Assembly (NCBI RefSeq): GCF_008326305.1
Contig: NZ_BIXY01000006.1
Span: 1-64,000 of the forward strand
Length of the DNA stretch: 64,000 nucleotides
Reading direction: 5' to 3'
DNA from: Dictyobacter arantiisoli
GTDB taxonomy: Bacteria > Chloroflexota > Ktedonobacteria > Ktedonobacterales > Ktedonobacteraceae
The position numbers and the translations under genes were made by a program. The notes beneath the pieces were generated by a model that searched no databases, was not told the DNA's origin, and saw only the letters and a program-made list of their open reading frames with translations. The stretch's first letter is position 1; each line of letters begins with the position of its first letter. Below, one piece after another: positions 56,801-62,800 of the stretch.

Positions 56801-59800
56801 TGTTGCTTCCATCGCCTTACATCAGGAGACATTGAAACAGCCAGAAACCCGACAATCGCCAACGCCACACTTGAAGCCCGGCGCTACGACGCAAGAAATG
56901 TTACGCGAGAAAAGCACTGCTTATATAAAACAGCTGATCGCCAATACGCTGAAATTCCCAACAGCAAAGATCCATCCCGATGCGCCTTTAGAAGAGTATG
57001 GGATTGATTCACTCCTGATAATCCAGCTTACTACCAGATTAAGCCAACTCTTTCCGCAAATCAGTAGCACTGTCTTCTTTGAATATCGCACCATCTCGGC
57101 CCTGGTGGAACATCTTCTTCAGGCACATACAGCCACATTGATGACGCTGGTCGGGTTGTCAGAATTGTCAGAATTGTCAGAGCCTCCCATAGCTGAAGAG
57201 AAACCGACAACACAAACAAGCACTCAAACCATTCCGGCTAGCGTAGCACCCACAGACAAGTATCCAGAGCGCTCTTTAGCGCGTGAGGCAACGCCTGTAG
57301 CGGAAAGTCAGCATGCTCCGCATGTACAGGATATTGCCATCATCGGGCTTTCCGGGCGCTATCCAGGCGCAAGAAATATGCAGGAGTTCTGGCAATTGCT
57401 CCGAAATGGCTCCAGCAGCATTACTGAAATTCCTGCTGATCGCTGGGATTGGCAGCAGTATTTTGCGGAAGCACGAGGAAAAAAAGGCACAAGCTATACA
57501 AAATGGGGAGGATTTCTGAAGGATGTAGATGCCTTCGATCCCTTATTCTTTCATATCTCACCTAAAGAGGCTGAACAAATGGACCCACAGGAGCGTCTCT
57601 TCCTGGAAGAAGCCTATGCCAGCATCGAAGACGCGGGCTATACCCCGGCAAACTTGTCTGCAAAAGGGAGAGTTGGCGTGTTCGTTGGCGTCACAAACGC
57701 CAATTATCCTTCAGGGGCTAGCTACTGGTCCATTGCAAATCGGGTCTCCTATCTCTTAGATTTCCATGGCCCGAGCCTGGCCGTCGATACAGCTTGCTCT
57801 TCATCTCTTACGGCTATTCATCTGGCACTCGAAAGCTTGTATAGCGGCACGAGTACCTGCGCTATTGCTGGTGGAGTAAATTTAATCGTCGATCCAGCAC
57901 ACTACATCAAGTTATCAGAGCTAACAATGCTCTCGTCGGGCGAGCAGTGTCGGGCCTTTGGTGATCAAGCTGATGGTTTTGTGGATGGTGAAGGAGTAGG
58001 AGCAATTGTACTGAAACCGTTGCCGCAGGCTATTGCCGATGGCGATCATATCTATGGTGTCCTTAAGGGAAGCATGCTCAATGCTGGAGGTAAAACCAAT
58101 GGCTATACGGTTCCTAATCCTCATGCTCAGGGTGATCTCGTACGAGCAGCGCTGGAGAGAGCTGGCATTAATGCTCGTACAATCTCTTATATAGAGGCAC
58201 ATGGAACCGGAACAACTCTCGGCGATCCGATTGAGATTACAGGACTGACACGCGCATTCACACCAGATACAACTGATACACAATTCTGTGCCCTGGGTTC
58301 AGTTAAATCTAATATTGGACATACTGAGAGTGCAGCGGGCATCGCGGGTTTGAGTAAAGTCCTGTTACAACTCAAATATGCTCAATACGCTCCTTCACTA
58401 CATTCACAAGTGCTAAATCCTTATATCAACTTCAATACAACTCCATTCACAGTTCAACAGGAACTCGCTGAATGGAAGCGTCCGCTGATCAAAAGCGATG
58501 GGCAGATACGGGAATATCCACGTCGCGCCGGTATCTCCTCCTTTGGTGCCGGGGGGGCCAACGCTCATATACTTGTCGAGGAATATATTCCTGCGCAACA
58601 GACTCTGCCATCATTTAGTATTACGTCCCTCAATCCAGCAATAATTGTTTTATCAGCCAAAAGCGCACAGCAATTACAGGAACAAGCACAAAGATTATTA
58701 GCCTCTATTCAAGAGCAAGCTGTTACCGCATCTGATCTGGCTGCAATCGCCTACACGCTTCAAGTAGGGCGCGAGGCCATGGAGGAACGGCTAGCCTTGC
58801 TGGTACACTCATTGGCAGATTTACAGGAAAAATTGCAGGCATTTGTGTCTGGGAAAGAGGATATTGCTGATCTCTATCGCGGTCAAGTCAAGCAGAACCA
58901 GGAAACTATCACGCTCTTTGCAGATGATGAACTACAGATTGCGGTAAAACGCTGGATTGAAGCACGAAAATATACAAAAATCGCAGATCTATGGGCCAGA
59001 GGGCTAACATTCGATTGGAACTATTTCTATGATCAACACAAACCTGGGCGCATCAGCCTGCCAACCTATCCTTTCGCCAGGGAGCGCTATTGGATGTCCA
59101 GAGATGAGATGCCAGCAGCCGGATCAAGTATTGCTGCTGTCAGTCATGTGAGCGAGAGTTCCAATCAAACTCAACTGCCCACCAACACAGAACTTCTGGT
59201 CTTTGAAGAGACCTGGCAAGAAGCTACAGCAGGACTTTCTGCTACTCCTGGTCTCTGGACACCGCGCACTCTGGTCTGCTTCCTTTCACAACCCCAATCC
59301 CAGCAGGAGATCACTACTGCTCTGCGTGTATTTGCACCAAACTGTACCATTATCTTCCTCTCACAGGGTTTATCTTTTGCACAATCCTCTCCCAACCACT
59401 ATACGCTCGATCACACGCTCCCCTCGTCCTATCAGGAGGCATTGCAAACATTGCAAAATCTATATGGGCACATCGACACAATTTTTTATCTCTTTCCGTT
59501 AGAAGATCCCTCGTGCCGACGTGATCCTGCCTCCCTACTCTCACTCATTCAGGCACTACCAGTCACACCAACACATACAACTACACGCCTGCTCTGGGCC
59601 TCCTCCTTCTCCTCTGATCTGGAGCAGGCAACCCTGGAAGCATGGATCGGTCTGGAACGTTCGCTGGGTCTGATTCTGCCTCAACTTCAACTCTCTGGAC
59701 TCCTTGCTCGCACTTCAGAGCAAGAACATTCGTTACCTATTGCACGCTGGGCTCAGTGGCTCTGGCAGGCGCTGCAAATGCCCAAAGCAGAGAGCCTTCT

Positions 59801-62800
59801 TTATACAGACACAGCTACGCCTAAATATTTGCGAACGCAACCAGTCCTTCTGCAACCAACCACAGCTAGCCTTTTACGTCAGGGAGGCACCTATTTGATC
59901 ACAGGCGGTCTGGGCGGACTTGGTGTACTCTTCGCTACCTATCTCGCTCGCATGTATTCGGCGCGCATACTTTTACTGGGTCGCTCATCACTAGATGAAT
60001 CCCGACAAGCCGCACTCGCCTCTATACAGGCTGCAGGCGGCGAGGTACTCTATCTACAGGCAGATGTCTGCAATGCCATCCAGCTACGAGAAGCACTTCT
60101 CCAGGGTAAAGAGCGCTTTGGCCCATTGCATGGTGTGATTCATGCTGCGGGACTGTCTGGTCATGAGACGATCTTACAGAAGAGCCATGCCTCCTTCCGG
60201 CACACTCTGGCTGCTAAAATCCAGGGCACGCTCCTTCTCGACGAGTTACTGGCACAGGAACCATTGGACTTTACCTGTTACTTCTCTTCTTCTGCAGCCA
60301 TCCTCGGTGACTTTGGCGCGGGCGACTATGCTGTAGGCAATCGTTTCTTGATAAGCTATGGTAGCTTACGCGAGCAATGGCGGCAGCAGGGAAAACGGAG
60401 CGGGAAGACTCTGGTAATCAATTGGCCTCTCTGGAGAGAGGGTGGAATGAGGATGGATGATGCAGAGCAGACACAGATGTATCTGGCCTCCAGCGGACAA
60501 CGCTATCTGGAAACTGCAGAGGGACTGCGCATCTTCGAACAATTACTCACTCAGGCTGGCACCCAGTATCTGATCCTGGCAGGTCAAACAGATCGCATCA
60601 CACACTTTCTCGGACTGACAGATGATAAGCCTGCTCCCACTCATGAAGGCATACACCATACCCATCATAACGGCACTGGCAGGCAGGCATATATGAAAGG
60701 CTGGACAGTTGAACAATGTCTGGAATGGGATCTCAGCACTCTGATAGGTCAGGTGCTCAAACTGGGACGAGAGCGCCTGGATCAAACAGCAAACCTGACG
60801 GATTTCGGCTTTGATTCTATCAGTCTGGCTGAGTTTGCCAGAGTGCTTTCTCAACACTATACATTGAATATCACTCCAGCACTATTCTTCGGCTATCCAA
60901 CCCTGCGAAGACTGCTACACTACTTCCTTTCTGAGCATGCTGCAGCCATTCATACATTTTATGAAGAAGAATCCACGCCTGTCGCATCCATCACCACACC
61001 GGCGGCGCCCGCACCCGCTGCAACGTTACATCCATCTCATAAGATTTACGAGCAGAGTAGTGAGTCAACTCTATCCGAGCCCATCGCGATTATTGGAATG
61101 AGCGGGCGTTTCCCTCAGGCACGCAATATTGACGAATTCTGGAACACGCTAAGTGAGGGTCAGGATGTGATTAGCGCACCACCAGTTGAGCGCTTCTCAC
61201 AACAGAAGCAAAACTGGCGCGGCGGCTGGATTCCAGGGGTACGGGAGTTTGATCCAGCTTTCTTTGAAATATCTCCACGCGAAGCCGAGTTTATGGATCC
61301 ACGCCAACGTCTTCTTTTGCAGGAATCCTGGAACGCTCTAGAAGATGCAGGCTATGGTTCTCAACAGATCACTAACAGTAAAATTGCAATGTTTGTCGGA
61401 GTGGAGAGCGGCGACTATCAACTTCTAACGGGGACACAGACGCCCATTACCTCTAATCACGATGGCATTCTGGCTGCTCGTCTGGCGTATTTCCTCAATT
61501 TACACGGACCGGTAATGTCTATCAACACCGCCTGCTCATCTGGACTGGTGGCCGCTCATCAGGCTTGCTTGAGCCTGCGCAACCAGGAGTGCGATACCGC
61601 TATCGCCGCCGGAGTGAGTCTTCTCCTGGCAAGCGAAACAATGGAAGCAATGGATCACGCGGGAATGCTCTCTGAGGATGGGCGCTGCTATGCGTTCGAC
61701 AGACGTGCTAATGGGTTGGTGCCCGGTGAGGCCGTTGCGGTTGTTGTCCTCAAGCGGCTTTCACAGGCCATAGCTGATGGCGATCCCATCTATGCTCTCA
61801 TTAAGGGTAGCGGCATTAACTACGATGGTAAAACCAACGGCATTACCGCACCAGGCCTGATAGCGCAAACAGATTTGCTGCAAACTATCTATGATCGTTA
61901 TCAGATCAATCCAGAACAGATCAGCTATATTATTACTCATGGCACAGGGACCAGATTGGGAGATCCCATTGAGATTCAGGCTCTATCTGATGCCTTCAAA
62001 AAATATACCCATCGTGAAGGCTACTGTGCATTGACCTCGACTAAGACAAATGTGGGTCATACCTTTGCAGCCTCAGGTCTGGTCAGTCTTATCGCACTGG
62101 TCCAGGCGCTGCGTCATAATACTATTCCCGCCAGTTTGCATTGTGAAGAGGAAAACGATTTTATCAACTGGAAACAAAGCCCATTCTATATCAATAAAAC
62201 GGCCCGACCCTGGACTCCCCCTCTTTCGCAGCCAGCTCTCGGTGCGGTCAGCGCTTTTGGTGTCAGCGGAACCAACGCTCACATGGTGGTGGAGCGTTAC
62301 GATGTGGAGCGTTACGATTATGCATCAGTTACACGACATACAAATCCACATCCTGTCTCGCTATTACTTTTCTCGGCACGCACCAGTGAGGAACTAATCG
62401 CTAAAATCACTGCCATGCTCACTTTCTTACAAGCCCATAATGCACAGGATTTCGATCTTACTGCTCTCAGCTATACATTAATGATAGGGCGCCAGCATTT
62501 CGCTCAGCGCTGTGCCATGGTAGTACAGGATTATGAGGATGCTCTCCAGGCACTACAGCGGGCGGCACAAATGGAGGCGTGGCCAGGCATATTAAGAGGA
62601 AATGTAGCTCGCGATTTTAGCAGCCAGAAAGCACTGGAAACTTTTGCGCAAGATCTGCTGGTACAATGCCGCTCGCTACACACAAATAAGCAAAAATATC
62701 AGGAAAATCTGCACGCGCTAGCTGATCTGTACTGTCAGGGATATACACTGCCCTGGCAAGAACTCTTCACACCAGAGACGCCAGAGCGGCTTCACTTACC

